A stretch of 33,662 bases of DNA, taken from contig CAMVJD010000031.1 in the NCBI GenBank assembly GCA_947167715.1, positions 1 through 33,662 of the forward strand. The letters are read 5' to 3'. Shown here in pieces: positions 15,584 through 22,106 of the stretch; the stretch's first letter is position 1; each line of letters begins with the position of its first letter. The notes under the pieces are model-generated. The model did no database searches. It saw only the letters and a list, made by a program, of their open reading frames with translations, and was not told the DNA's origin. Origin of the DNA: an uncultured Eubacteriaceae bacterium. GTDB lineage: Bacteria; Bacillota; Clostridia; Lachnospirales; CAG-274. The position numbers and the translations under genes were made by a program.

Positions 15584-15649
15584 CTTTGCAGTGCTGATTT
15601 CCGTAAATCAAGCATATACTGTACAAAGATTTATGGGAGTTTTTATTTA
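15584..15649 (+). promoter_or_regulatory. spoIIID-type hairpin leader, copy 2
   Basis: CTTTGCAGTGCTGATTT pairs with AAATCAAGCA and ACTGTACAAAG with bulges, then TATGGGAGTTTTTATTTA runs to the ATG at 15650. Compared with copy 1 the T-G pair in the inner stem is T-A here, keeping the pairing. The outer ACTCCCA arm of copy 1 is missing, so this copy could not hide the GGGAG site in the same way. Confidence 0.5.
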
Positions 15650-15778
15650 ATGAAAGATTACATAGAGCAGCGCGCGCTCGAGATAGGGGAATATATCATC
15701 AAAAGCAATTCAACCGTAAGGGAGGCAGCGAAAAAGTTTGGGATAAGCAAATCAACCGTCCATACTGTCTTACATTAA
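15650..15778 (+). pseudogene. Truncated spoIIID copy 2 (N-terminal HTH only, 42 residues)
   Basis: It encodes the same N-terminus as the copy at 4015 (identical for 41 residues, MKDYIEQRALEIGEYI ... KSTVHTVL), then His and a stop. The DNA matches copy 1 as far as GTCTTACA, where copy 1 goes on to unrelated sequence and this one runs into half of the 62-bp palindrome. It is more like copy 1 than the intact spoIIID at 17549, so the two truncated copies share one truncation event. Confidence 0.7.
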
Positions 15779-15806
15779 TGTAACGTGAGTTTTGGGCTTA
15801 AATAAG
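15774..15806. repeat. Half copy of the 62-bp palindrome
   Basis: CATTAATGTAACGTGAGTTT and GGGCTTAAATAAG match the centre and right arm of the palindrome at 13829-13890, with one base difference. Its left edge is fused to the truncated spoIIID copy and provides that copy's stop codon. Fusion of a repeat to a gene fragment marks a recombination junction. Confidence 0.6.
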
Positions 15807-15884
15807 CGGTTTCCTTGTTTTCACAAGTGCATTTATTTTTCTTATTAATGCTTTCATCACGCAACAGTAATTTTAAATTCAATA

Positions 15885-15913
15885 TTGACATATTTCATTA
15901 AATTTTGTATACT
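15885..15913 (+). promoter_or_regulatory. Promoter of the type III antitoxin-toxin transcript
   Basis: TTGACA (15885-15890), a 17-base spacer and TATACT (15908-15913) are close to consensus. Transcription is predicted to start near 15920, about 45 bases before the first full antitoxin repeat. Strong promoters before the repeat array are typical of type III systems, since antitoxin RNA must be in excess. Confidence 0.7.
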
Positions 15914-15919
15914 ATAAAT

Positions 15920-16066
15920 GATGGTAAGCAGTGCTTATCTTATGGGAGCTTGCTCCCGTAAAAAGCAGTGGTCCCTACTGTAAGTGGGAGTTTTAAGAGC
16001 AGTGGTCCCTACTGTGAGTGGGAGTTCTAAGAGCGGTGGACCCTACCGTAAGTGGGAGTTTTGGCT
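15920..16066 (+). ncRNA. Type III antitoxin RNA (ToxI-like), three 34-nt repeats
   Basis: Three contiguous repeats of 34 bases begin at GCAGTGG (15965), GCAGTGG (15999) and GCGGTGG (16033). In each, CAGT...ACTG forms a stem whose loop holds TCCC, which can pair with GGGAG downstream: an H-type pseudoknot as in ToxI. In repeat 3 the stem is CGGT...ACCG, a compensatory change, and the loop reads ACCC. Repeats are joined by GTTTTAAGA or GTTCTAAGA. A degenerate 5' segment (15926-15960) contains GGGAGCTTGCTCCC. A terminator and the toxin gene follow. In known systems the toxin cuts the precursor into single repeats that bind and inhibit it. Confidence 0.8.
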
Positions 16067-16071
16067 TTACG

Positions 16072-16099
16072 GGCTGTGCTTTCGCGGCACAGCCTTTTT
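16072..16099 (+). terminator. Terminator between antitoxin repeats and toxin gene
   Basis: GGCTGTGC (16072-16079) pairs with GCACAGCC (16087-16094) around a 7-base loop, followed by TTTTT. In type III systems such a leaky terminator lets most transcripts end after the antitoxin, so toxin is made at a lower level. Confidence 0.8.
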
Positions 16100-16115
16100 C
16101 TTTAGGAGTGATATT

Positions 16116-16643
16116 ATGCAGAACAAAAGACTTAGATTATATCATTTGAATTTAAAATATGTGCGTGATTTAGCCAATGTTGACGAAAATGTTATGTCTG
16201 TTTCGCCTCAATCAAATAAAGAAAAGCGACCTTTTATCGGAACTGTAGTTATATGTGATAATAAACTGTACTGTATTCCGCTCACTTCCCCAAAACCAAA
16301 ACACGAAAAGATGAAAAATGACAAGGACTTTTCAAAGGTCTATGACAAACATGGTAAACTCATCGGTTGCCTTAATTTCAATAATATGATACCTGTTAAT
16401 AACGAGGTCATAATTCCGATAGACATAAAAATCAGACCATCGGATTCCGCCGAGGATAGATATTACAAGCAGCTTTTAGATAATCAGCTCGATTGGTGCA
16501 ATGACAATATTGAAAATATAATCAAAAAAGCCAACAAGCTATACAAAATTATAACCGAGACCCCCGAAAAATCATGTAACTTAACAAAACGCTGCTGTGA
16601 TTTCAAAAGGCTTGAGAAAATACTTGAAAACAAGTGGAGCTGA
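16116..16643 (+). CDS. toxN: ToxN/AbiQ-family endoribonuclease toxin (type III TA)
   Basis: The 175-residue protein starts MQNKRLRLYHLNLKYVRDLA with AGGAG 7 bases upstream. It carries the family pattern: RPFIGTVV in the first strand region (about residue 40), YCIPLTSPKPKHEKM (about 55-65), GCLNFNNMIPV (about 87-97), then YYKQLLDNQLDW and a C-terminal helix with KKANKLYKII. These are the conserved features of ToxN/AbiQ toxins, RNases that cut mRNA at A-rich sites unless bound by their repeat RNA. Phage-triggered abortive infection is the known role of several members. The preceding repeats and terminator give independent support. A longer in-frame start at 15984 would translate the repeats and is rejected. 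Confidence 0.9.
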   Translation: MQNKRLRLYHLNLKYVRDLANVDENVMSVSPQSNKEKRPFIGTVVICDNKLYCIPLTSPKPKHEKMKNDKDFSKVYDKHGKLIGCLNFNNMIPVNNEVIIPIDIKIRPSDSAEDRYYKQLLDNQLDWCNDNIENIIKKANKLYKIITETPEKSCNLTKRCCDFKRLEKILENKWS

Positions 16644-16713
16644 TTTCGATGTAATGAATAAAGCAGTGTTCACACAATAATAACACAACGATATACAGAA
16701 AAGAGATACTATT

Positions 16714-17442
16714 ATGTTAGCCATACAGGAAAACTTTGTAAGATGGGAGAAAAACAGCCGAACTCCACAGGGCTCTGTGGAGAGAAAGCCCTGTTTTTTG
16801 CCTCATAAAATAGATGAAAGCGTTGACTTGAACGGTAGCGGAATATTCGTCTGTAAAAATATATACTATCAGTATGACACTATCTACACACCCGAAGAGA
16901 TACGAAAAAATTACAACAGCACAAATGCAAGATGGTGGGATTCGAAAGATACCAATCTTATAATGCAAGCAAACCGAGCTGTTTATTGGGGCGGCAATCC
17001 CAAATTGCCCGTACATGACGAACACGAACATTTTCTACTTAAACTTGATAAGCTTCAAGAGCAAAGAAAGGGAATGTTTTACAAAAATATTTCCGAAACA
17101 GACATTTCCGGCATAGACATAGTTGATGAAAACGGCAAATATACCATAAAATGGCTGTCATTTGAGCTTAAAGCTTTTAAACCCATACGAAGCGGCTATA
17201 ACGAGGACTTCAACCGAAAAGGCGCAAAAGCGCAGGGGAAACGCATAATGTGTAAAACTGCGTTTATCCTTGATAAAGGCGAAAGCGGCAAGGTAGATTT
17301 TAATTACAGAGTTACAGGCGAGTATGGACAGCATTATGAACAATACAGTATTTACTTCGTAAATACAGATAAGCTTGAATATGATTCCTTTCTGAATGGG
17401 AAATATCAATATAAGTATAGTCAAATGGCAGACTTGTTTTAA
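16714..17442 (+). CDS. Hypothetical protein downstream of the toxin
   Basis: The 242-residue product is not recognised. It is hydrophilic with no signal peptide or membrane segment and contains aromatic-rich stretches (NIYYQYDTIYTPEEI, NARWWDSKD, NRAVYWGGNPKLP), the His-rich DEHEHFLLKL and C-terminal QHYEQYSIYFVNTD. It lies 70 bases after toxN on the same strand, with only a weak site (AAGAGA) before the ATG and no promoter seen, so it may be carried on toxin read-through transcripts. Two alternative hairpins overlap its first codons (see 16763-16799). It could be an accessory of the TA locus or an unrelated cargo gene. Confidence 0.6.
   Translation: MLAIQENFVRWEKNSRTPQGSVERKPCFLPHKIDESVDLNGSGIFVCKNIYYQYDTIYTPEEIRKNYNSTNARWWDSKDTNLIMQANRAVYWGGNPKLPVHDEHEHFLLKLDKLQEQRKGMFYKNISETDISGIDIVDENGKYTIKWLSFELKAFKPIRSGYNEDFNRKGAKAQGKRIMCKTAFILDKGESGKVDFNYRVTGEYGQHYEQYSIYFVNTDKLEYDSFLNGKYQYKYSQMADLF
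16763..16799 (+). promoter_or_regulatory. Two mutually exclusive hairpins, one terminator-like, inside the 5' coding region
   Basis: CTCCACAG (16763-16770) pairs with CTGTGGAG (16775-16782). Alternatively ACAGGGCT (16767-16774) pairs with AGCCCTGT (16787-16794), which is followed by T runs to 16799. The two share bases, as in an attenuator with anti-terminator and terminator forms. Both lie in codons about 17-28 of the 242-residue frame. Confidence 0.4.
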
Positions 17443-17468
17443 GATAACCCAGAAATATAGATATATAT

Positions 17469-17546
17469 AAAACTCTCAATGTTCTTTGCAGTGCTGATTT
17501 CTAACAAATCGGCATATACTGTACAAAGAACTATGGGAGTTTTTTA
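17469..17546 (+). promoter_or_regulatory. Hairpin leader of spoIIID, copy 3
   Basis: AAAACTCTCA (17469-17478) pairs with TGGGAGTTTT, GTTCTTTG with CAAAGAAC perfectly, CAGT with ACTG, and TGCTGATTT with AAATCGGCA, making a long bulged stem. Compared with copy 1 the outer arm CTCTCA replaces CTCCCA, a C-G to T-G change that keeps pairing. The 3' arm holds GGGAG, the presumed ribosome site of spoIIID, followed by TTTTTTATTT. GCATATACT within it also resembles a mother-cell sigma-E -10 element, so part of the repeat may instead be promoter or operator. Confidence 0.6.
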
Positions 17547-17548
17547 TT

Positions 17549-17797
17549 TTGAAAGATTATATTGAACAGCGTGCAATAGAGGTCGGGGAGTACATAATAA
17601 AAACCAAAGCGACCGTGAGAGAGACGGCAAAAAAGTTTGGGATAAGCAAATCAACCGTCCACAAGGACCTTACGGACAGACTTTTAAAAATAAACCCCGT
17701 CCTTGCAAAATCGGTGCACAAGATACTGGACAAAAACAAGGCCGAGCGCCACATCCGCGGCGGCATGGCAACGCGCATGAAATATCTGAAAAAATAA
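17549..17797 (+). CDS. spoIIID: Sporulation transcriptional regulator SpoIIID
   Basis: The 82-residue protein (start TTG, MKDYIEQRAIEVGEYI) has the complete SpoIIID pattern: TVRETAKKFGISKSTVHKDL as helix-turn-helix, and the basic C-terminal segment KNKAERHIRGGMATRMKYLKK that contacts the minor groove. SpoIIID works in the mother cell during sporulation, switching gene sets between sigma-E and sigma-K. GGGAG lies 10 bases upstream of the start. It is a single gene ending in a strong bidirectional terminator. It is the only full-length copy among the three in the window. Confidence 0.93.
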   Translation: MKDYIEQRAIEVGEYIIKTKATVRETAKKFGISKSTVHKDLTDRLLKINPVLAKSVHKILDKNKAERHIRGGMATRMKYLKK

Positions 17798-17844
17798 GCG
17801 CTGCTTTGCAGTCGCCGTATTTTGGCCGATACCGCACATACAAA

Positions 17845-17885
17845 AGGCGGAGCGCTATGACCACACGGTCACAGCGTTCCGCCTG
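17845..17885. terminator. Bidirectional terminator between spoIIID and mtnN
   Basis: AGGCGGAGCGCTATGACC pairs with GGTCACAGCGTTCCGCCT around ACAC with two mismatches. T-rich sequence flanks both sides (TGTTTATTT on plus, TTTTGTATG on minus). The convergent genes end on either side. Confidence 0.85.
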
Positions 17886-17911
17886 TTTATTTGCAATATT
17901 ATTTTCTCGCC

Positions 17912-18607
17912 TTACTGCGACAGCATTTCAAGCATTTTTTTCGTAAGGCCGGCCGCTCTTATGGCGGATTCATGCATAAAGCGCTCGTAATTGACCTCCG
18001 TGCCCTCATCCGCATTGTCGGATATAGCGCGGATAACAACAAACGGTATTTTGTTAAGGAAGCAGGTCTGTGCCACGGCAGCGCCCTCCATTTCGCAGCA
18101 TTTAGCCTTGAAAATTTTCCAGATGCGCTCCTTTGTCTCGGGCGAGGAGATAAACTGATCGCCGCTGGCAATTCTTCCTATGCTTATGGAAAAGCCCATA
18201 TTTTCGGCAGCCGTATAAGCAAGTCTGGCAAGCTGGTCGTCGGCCTTAAGATATGTTGTTTCCGAGCCGAAAAGTGCACCCGGTTCGTCACCTATAGCCG
18301 TAGCATCAACATCATGCTGCACCAGATCGTCCGACACCACAATATCGCCTATTTTCAGGTCGGGTGCTATCGCGCCCGCAATGCCCATATTTACCACCAT
18401 ATCAACAGCATACATATCTATAAGTATCTGTGTACATACGGCGGCATTTACCTTGCCCATACCGGAACGCACAAGCACGACATTCTGTCCGTTCAATGTG
18501 CCCATATAAAAGTCAAGCCCCACTATATTTTTGGCGGAGATGACATTTACATCTTCCTTAATAGCCTGTATTTCCGCTTCAATAGCGCATATTATACCCA
18601 TGGTCAT
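17912..18607 (-). CDS. mtnN: 5'-methylthioadenosine/S-adenosylhomocysteine nucleosidase
   Basis: The protein of about 231 residues begins MTMGIICAIEAEIQAI. I prefer ATG 18607 because GGGGG lies 9 bases upstream; a GTG at 18616 and a second ATG at 18601 are alternatives. It shows the family's active-site pieces: the Glu in AIEAE, GMGKVNAA, VVNMGIAGAI, CEMEGAAVAQ with the ribose-binding Glu, and RAISDNAD with the catalytic Asp. It cleaves MTA and SAH to adenine and a thioribose or homocysteine precursor, clearing inhibitors left by SAM-dependent reactions. It begins 15 bases after glmS and is the last gene of that operon. Confidence 0.93.
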   Translation of the reverse strand: MTMGIICAIEAEIQAIKEDVNVISAKNIVGLDFYMGTLNGQNVVLVRSGMGKVNAAVCTQILIDMYAVDMVVNMGIAGAIAPDLKIGDIVVSDDLVQHDVDATAIGDEPGALFGSETTYLKADDQLARLAYTAAENMGFSISIGRIASGDQFISSPETKERIWKIFKAKCCEMEGAAVAQTCFLNKIPFVVIRAISDNADEGTEVNYERFMHESAIRAAGLTKKMLEMLSQ

Positions 18608-18622
18608 AACGGCCACCCCCTT

Positions 18623-20461
18623 TTACTCTACAGTAACGCTCTTTGCCAGGTTACGCGGCTTGTCGATATCCTCGCCAAGACCCAGCGCCATATAATACGC
18701 AAACAGCTGCTGCGGTATATTTGCAAGCACGGATGTGAGCATCCAATGTGTACGCGGGATATAAATAACATCATCCGCCACCTCTTCAATGCTTTTGTTG
18801 CCCTGCATGGCAATGGCAAGAACTTTGGCCCCCCTTGCCTTTACCTCTTCCATATTGCTTTTTGTTTTGTCAAAAAGCGCTTCCTGCGTAGCAACGCCGA
18901 CCACCAGCGTAGCCGACTCTATAAGTGCGATCGGGCCGTGCTTTAATTCACCCGCTGCGTAGGGTTCGCTGTGAAGATAAGCAATTTCCTTTAATTTAAG
19001 CGAGCCCTCCATGCCAACTACATAGTCAAGGCCGCGGCCGATATAAAACACGTTCTTTGAGGAAATATATTTATCAACAAAGCTTCTTATTGCAGGCACA
19101 GCCTTTGTAAGAATATCGTTTATCTGCGAGGGAAGCTTAAGCATGGCATCCTTTATTTCAAGGAAGTCCTTTTCGGGCAATGTACCAAGCTCCTGTGCGA
19201 TATGCAGGGTAAGAAGATACATTGCAATTACCTGTGCCGAAAATGCCTTTGTGGATGCAACGGCAATTTCAAAACCGGCAAGCGTATATAAAACATCATC
19301 CGCCTCGCGCGCAATGGAGCTGCCTACCGCATTTACAATGCCAAGCACCCTTGAACCCTTTTTCTTTGCAAGCTTAAGCGCCGAAAGGGTATCTGCCGTT
19401 TCACCCGACTGGGAAACAACTATTACAAGCGTATGCTCGTCGATCAACGGATCCTTATAACGGAATTCGCTTGCGACCTCGGCATTTACGGGGATGCGCA
19501 CCAGTCTTTCAAGCAGGTATTTACCCACAAGACCCGCATAATAAGCAGTACCGCAGGCAACTATATATATCTGGTCAATATTTTCAAGCTCTGCCCTGCC
19601 CAGCTTTATGCCGTCAAGCTCAACATGCTTTCCATCCTCGGAAAAACGTCTTGAAAGGTTGTCCATAACTACCTTGGGCTGCTCGTATATCTCTTTAAGC
19701 ATAAAGTGGTCGTAGCCGTTTTTCTGTGCAGCCTCGACATCCCAGCTGTATGTATATATATCGCGGTGTATCTCGTTTCCGTCAATATCAAAAAGCTTTA
19801 TTTCATCGGCCTTTATAAGTGCAAACTCCTTGTCGCCAAGGATATAGGCATCCTTTGTATAATTAAGGATGGCGGGGATATCCGAAGCAATAAAGTTCTG
19901 ACCCTTGCCTATGCCCACGATAAGCGGGGATTCCTTTCTTGCGGCAATTATCTGGTCTGGATAGTCCGTACACAAAACGCCCAGAGCATAGGAGCCCTCA
20001 ATAACATTGAGCGTAAGCCTTACGGACTCCAAAAGGTCGCCATTTTGCTTGTAAAAATCATCAATAAGGTGAGCCACCGTTTCCGTGTCCGTATCGGAGT
20101 GGAAAACATAGCCCTTTGCCTGAAGCTGATCCTTAAGCTCCTGATAGTTTTCGATAATACCGTTATGCACAACGGCAATTTTGTCGTCATTGCTGAAATG
20201 CGGATGTGCATTTACATCGGACGGCGCGCCATGTGTTGCCCAGCGTGTATGGCCTATGCCCGCCTTACCCGAAACAGGCTGCTCCAGCAAAAGGTTTCTT
20301 AAATTTTCCACCTTGCCCTTTGTCTTTCTGATCTCGATAGCGCCGTTTGAAAGCACGGCAACACCCGCAGAGTCATAACCGCGGTATTCAAGGCTTTCAA
20401 GACCGTTTATAAGTACCGGCACACAGTTTTGGCTGCCGATATAACCAACTATACCACACAT
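18623..20461 (-). CDS. glmS: Glutamine--fructose-6-phosphate aminotransferase (isomerizing)
   Basis: At 612 residues this is the usual length. It starts MCGIVGYIG with the glutaminase nucleophile Cys2, has GIGHTRWATHG and HNGIIENY in the amidotransferase domain (1 to about 240), then two SIS sugar-isomerase domains including VVSQSGETADTL and GRGLDYVVGMEGSLKLKEI, and ends NLAKSVTVE. It makes glucosamine-6-phosphate from fructose-6-phosphate and glutamine, the entry step to UDP-GlcNAc and peptidoglycan. Only 21 bases separate it from glmM upstream, with GGAG before the start. There is no room for a glmS ribozyme there. Confidence 0.97.
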   Translation of the reverse strand: MCGIVGYIGSQNCVPVLINGLESLEYRGYDSAGVAVLSNGAIEIRKTKGKVENLRNLLLEQPVSGKAGIGHTRWATHGAPSDVNAHPHFSNDDKIAVVHNGIIENYQELKDQLQAKGYVFHSDTDTETVAHLIDDFYKQNGDLLESVRLTLNVIEGSYALGVLCTDYPDQIIAARKESPLIVGIGKGQNFIASDIPAILNYTKDAYILGDKEFALIKADEIKLFDIDGNEIHRDIYTYSWDVEAAQKNGYDHFMLKEIYEQPKVVMDNLSRRFSEDGKHVELDGIKLGRAELENIDQIYIVACGTAYYAGLVGKYLLERLVRIPVNAEVASEFRYKDPLIDEHTLVIVVSQSGETADTLSALKLAKKKGSRVLGIVNAVGSSIAREADDVLYTLAGFEIAVASTKAFSAQVIAMYLLTLHIAQELGTLPEKDFLEIKDAMLKLPSQINDILTKAVPAIRSFVDKYISSKNVFYIGRGLDYVVGMEGSLKLKEIAYLHSEPYAAGELKHGPIALIESATLVVGVATQEALFDKTKSNMEEVKARGAKVLAIAMQGNKSIEEVADDVIYIPRTHWMLTSVLANIPQQLFAYYMALGLGEDIDKPRNLAKSVTVE

Positions 20462-20482
20462 ATATTAAATGCTCCTTTTTTA

Positions 20483-21832
20483 TTAATTTAAAAGACCCTC
20501 TATAAGTCTTGCCAGTCTTTCGGCCTCCGCTTTAAGGACCGTTTTGTCCCTGCCCTCTATCATAACGCGAACGATAGGCTCTGTACCGGACGGACGGATA
20601 AGCACGCGGCCGTCACCGGAGAATTTGGCCTCCAGCTTTTCGATCTCGGATTTGATGGTCTCGTTTGTAAGGTATTCTTTCTTTTTCTTGTTGTCAACAC
20701 GCGCGTTTACAAGCACCTGCGGCAGGACCTCCATAATGTTTTTTGCCTCGTCCAGCTTTTTGTTTGTCTTTTTAAGCGTAGTAAGAAGCTGTATCGCTGT
20801 TAAAATGCCGTCACCGGTCGTATTGTAGTCAAAAAAGATTATGTGTCCCGACTGCTCGCCGCCGAAGCAGTCGCCCTTTTCAAGCAGATGTTCCAGTACA
20901 TAGCGGTCACCGACCTTTGTTCTTTCAATAGTTATGCCGTTTTTCTCGCCCATTTGGAAAAGACCCAGGTTGCTCATTACGGTCGCGACAATGGTATCGT
21001 TTTTAAGCGTACCGTTATCCTTCATAAATTTGCCGCAGATAGCCATGATAACATCGCCGTCCACCATTTCTCCGTTGGCATCCACCGCAAGGCAGCGGTC
21101 ACCGTCGCCGTCAAATGCAATGCCTATATCCGCACCGTTTTCTTTAACGGCCGCGCACAGGCTTTCCATATGTGTTGAGCCGCAGTTTAAATTGATATTT
21201 GTGCCGTCGGGCTCACGATGGATGGCTATAAGCTCCGCACCAAGGCGGTTGAACGCAAGGGGCGCAGCCTTGTATGTTGCACCGTTTGCGCAGTCTATAA
21301 CTATTTTCATGCCGTCAAGCTTTATATCCGTAGTGGAAACAACAAAATCCACATAATCGTCAATGGCGGTATCGCACACCTCTCTTGCGCCCACCTGCTC
21401 GGCATAGGGACGGGGAATACTGTCAAACTTGCTGTCCATGTACTGTTCTATTTCAAGCTCAAGGTCGTCACGAAGCTTAAAGCCCTGTGAATTGAAAAAC
21501 TTGATGCCGTTATCCTGTACCGGGTTATGTGATGCACTTATAACAATGCCCGCATCGGCGTTATATTTTCTTACAAGGTAAGCAACGGCAGGTGTTGGAA
21601 CAACGCCAAGACTTACCGCATGAGCGCCAACGGAGCAAATGCCAGCTATAAGCGCGGCCTCCAGCATATCACCCGATATACGGGTATCCATACCGACAAT
21701 TATTTTAGCATTGTGATTTGTCTCCTTGGTCAGAACATAAGCGCCTGCACGTCCCAGTCTGTAAACAAGCTCGGGTGTCAGCTCTGTATTTGCAACACCG
21801 CGCACACCGTCTGTACCGAAATATTTACCCAT
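20483..21832 (-). CDS. glmM: Phosphoglucosamine mutase
   Basis: The 449-residue protein starts MGKYFGTDGVRGVAN. It contains GIVISASHNPVQDNG (phosphoserine about 100), the metal loop FDGDGDRCLAVD, GGEQSGHI for sugar recognition and the C-terminal phosphate-binding RPSGTEPIVRV. It interconverts glucosamine-6-phosphate and glucosamine-1-phosphate, the step after GlmS. AAGGAGG lies 7 bases before the ATG, with a matching promoter at 21890-21918. It is the first gene of glmM-glmS-mtnN. Confidence 0.97.
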   Translation of the reverse strand: MGKYFGTDGVRGVANTELTPELVYRLGRAGAYVLTKETNHNAKIIVGMDTRISGDMLEAALIAGICSVGAHAVSLGVVPTPAVAYLVRKYNADAGIVISASHNPVQDNGIKFFNSQGFKLRDDLELEIEQYMDSKFDSIPRPYAEQVGAREVCDTAIDDYVDFVVSTTDIKLDGMKIVIDCANGATYKAAPLAFNRLGAELIAIHREPDGTNINLNCGSTHMESLCAAVKENGADIGIAFDGDGDRCLAVDANGEMVDGDVIMAICGKFMKDNGTLKNDTIVATVMSNLGLFQMGEKNGITIERTKVGDRYVLEHLLEKGDCFGGEQSGHIIFFDYNTTGDGILTAIQLLTTLKKTNKKLDEAKNIMEVLPQVLVNARVDNKKKKEYLTNETIKSEIEKLEAKFSGDGRVLIRPSGTEPIVRVMIEGRDKTVLKAEAERLARLIEGLLN

Positions 21833-21889
21833 GATTAGGCCTCCTTAATTTTTATAAAGCTAAAAATCAAAATTATCAATTATTAAATT

Positions 21890-21918
21890 ATTATATCACA
21901 TTAAGCCAAAATATACAA
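21890..21918 (-). promoter_or_regulatory. Promoter of the glmM-glmS-mtnN operon
   Basis: On the minus strand TTGTAT (21913-21918), a 17-base spacer and TATAAT (21890-21895) lie about 60 bases before glmM. No glmS-ribozyme core (AGCGCCAGA) was seen between promoter and start. Confidence 0.6.
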
Positions 21919-22040
21919 TACACAAATTTTATTGATGTTTATGCGGGTTTAAGCGTTTTGAGGATAAATTGGCGTATCACAGGCGCATTATATTAATGCC
22001 GCTTTATATAAAAACAAAAAAGCCAATAAAGCGCAGGGCA

Positions 22041-22069
22041 TTGACTTTTTAAGGCCGTCAATATATAAT
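22041..22069 (+). promoter_or_regulatory. Promoter of the LRR/SLH protein gene
   Basis: TTGACT (22041-22046), 17-base spacer, TATAAT (22064-22069). It is 37 bases before the chosen start. The stretch 21919-22040 between the divergent promoters shows nothing further. Confidence 0.7.
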
Positions 22070-22106
22070 GATATATATAATATCAAAAACGAAAGGCGGT
22101 AAGCAA

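Noticed and set aside
15963..16066. CRISPR array from 34-nt repeats
   Set aside because: The repeats are contiguous without spacers and are followed by a terminator and a toxin gene, as in type III antitoxins.
15984..16115. In-frame upstream extension of the toxin gene by 44 codons
   Set aside because: It would translate the antitoxin repeats and the terminator. The ATG at 16116 has an AGGAG site and begins where family similarity begins.
17891..18946. 351-codon open frame on the plus strand
   Set aside because: It is antisense to mtnN and the end of glmS, is rich in His, Cys and Arg in an unnatural pattern, and lacks a ribosome site.
19706..20302. 198-codon open frame on the plus strand
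   Set aside because: It lies wholly antisense to the clearly conserved glmS gene.
21840..22040. glmS ribozyme or riboswitch in the divergent region
   Set aside because: No conserved core sequence was recognised; the region is mostly AT-rich spacer with two opposing promoters.
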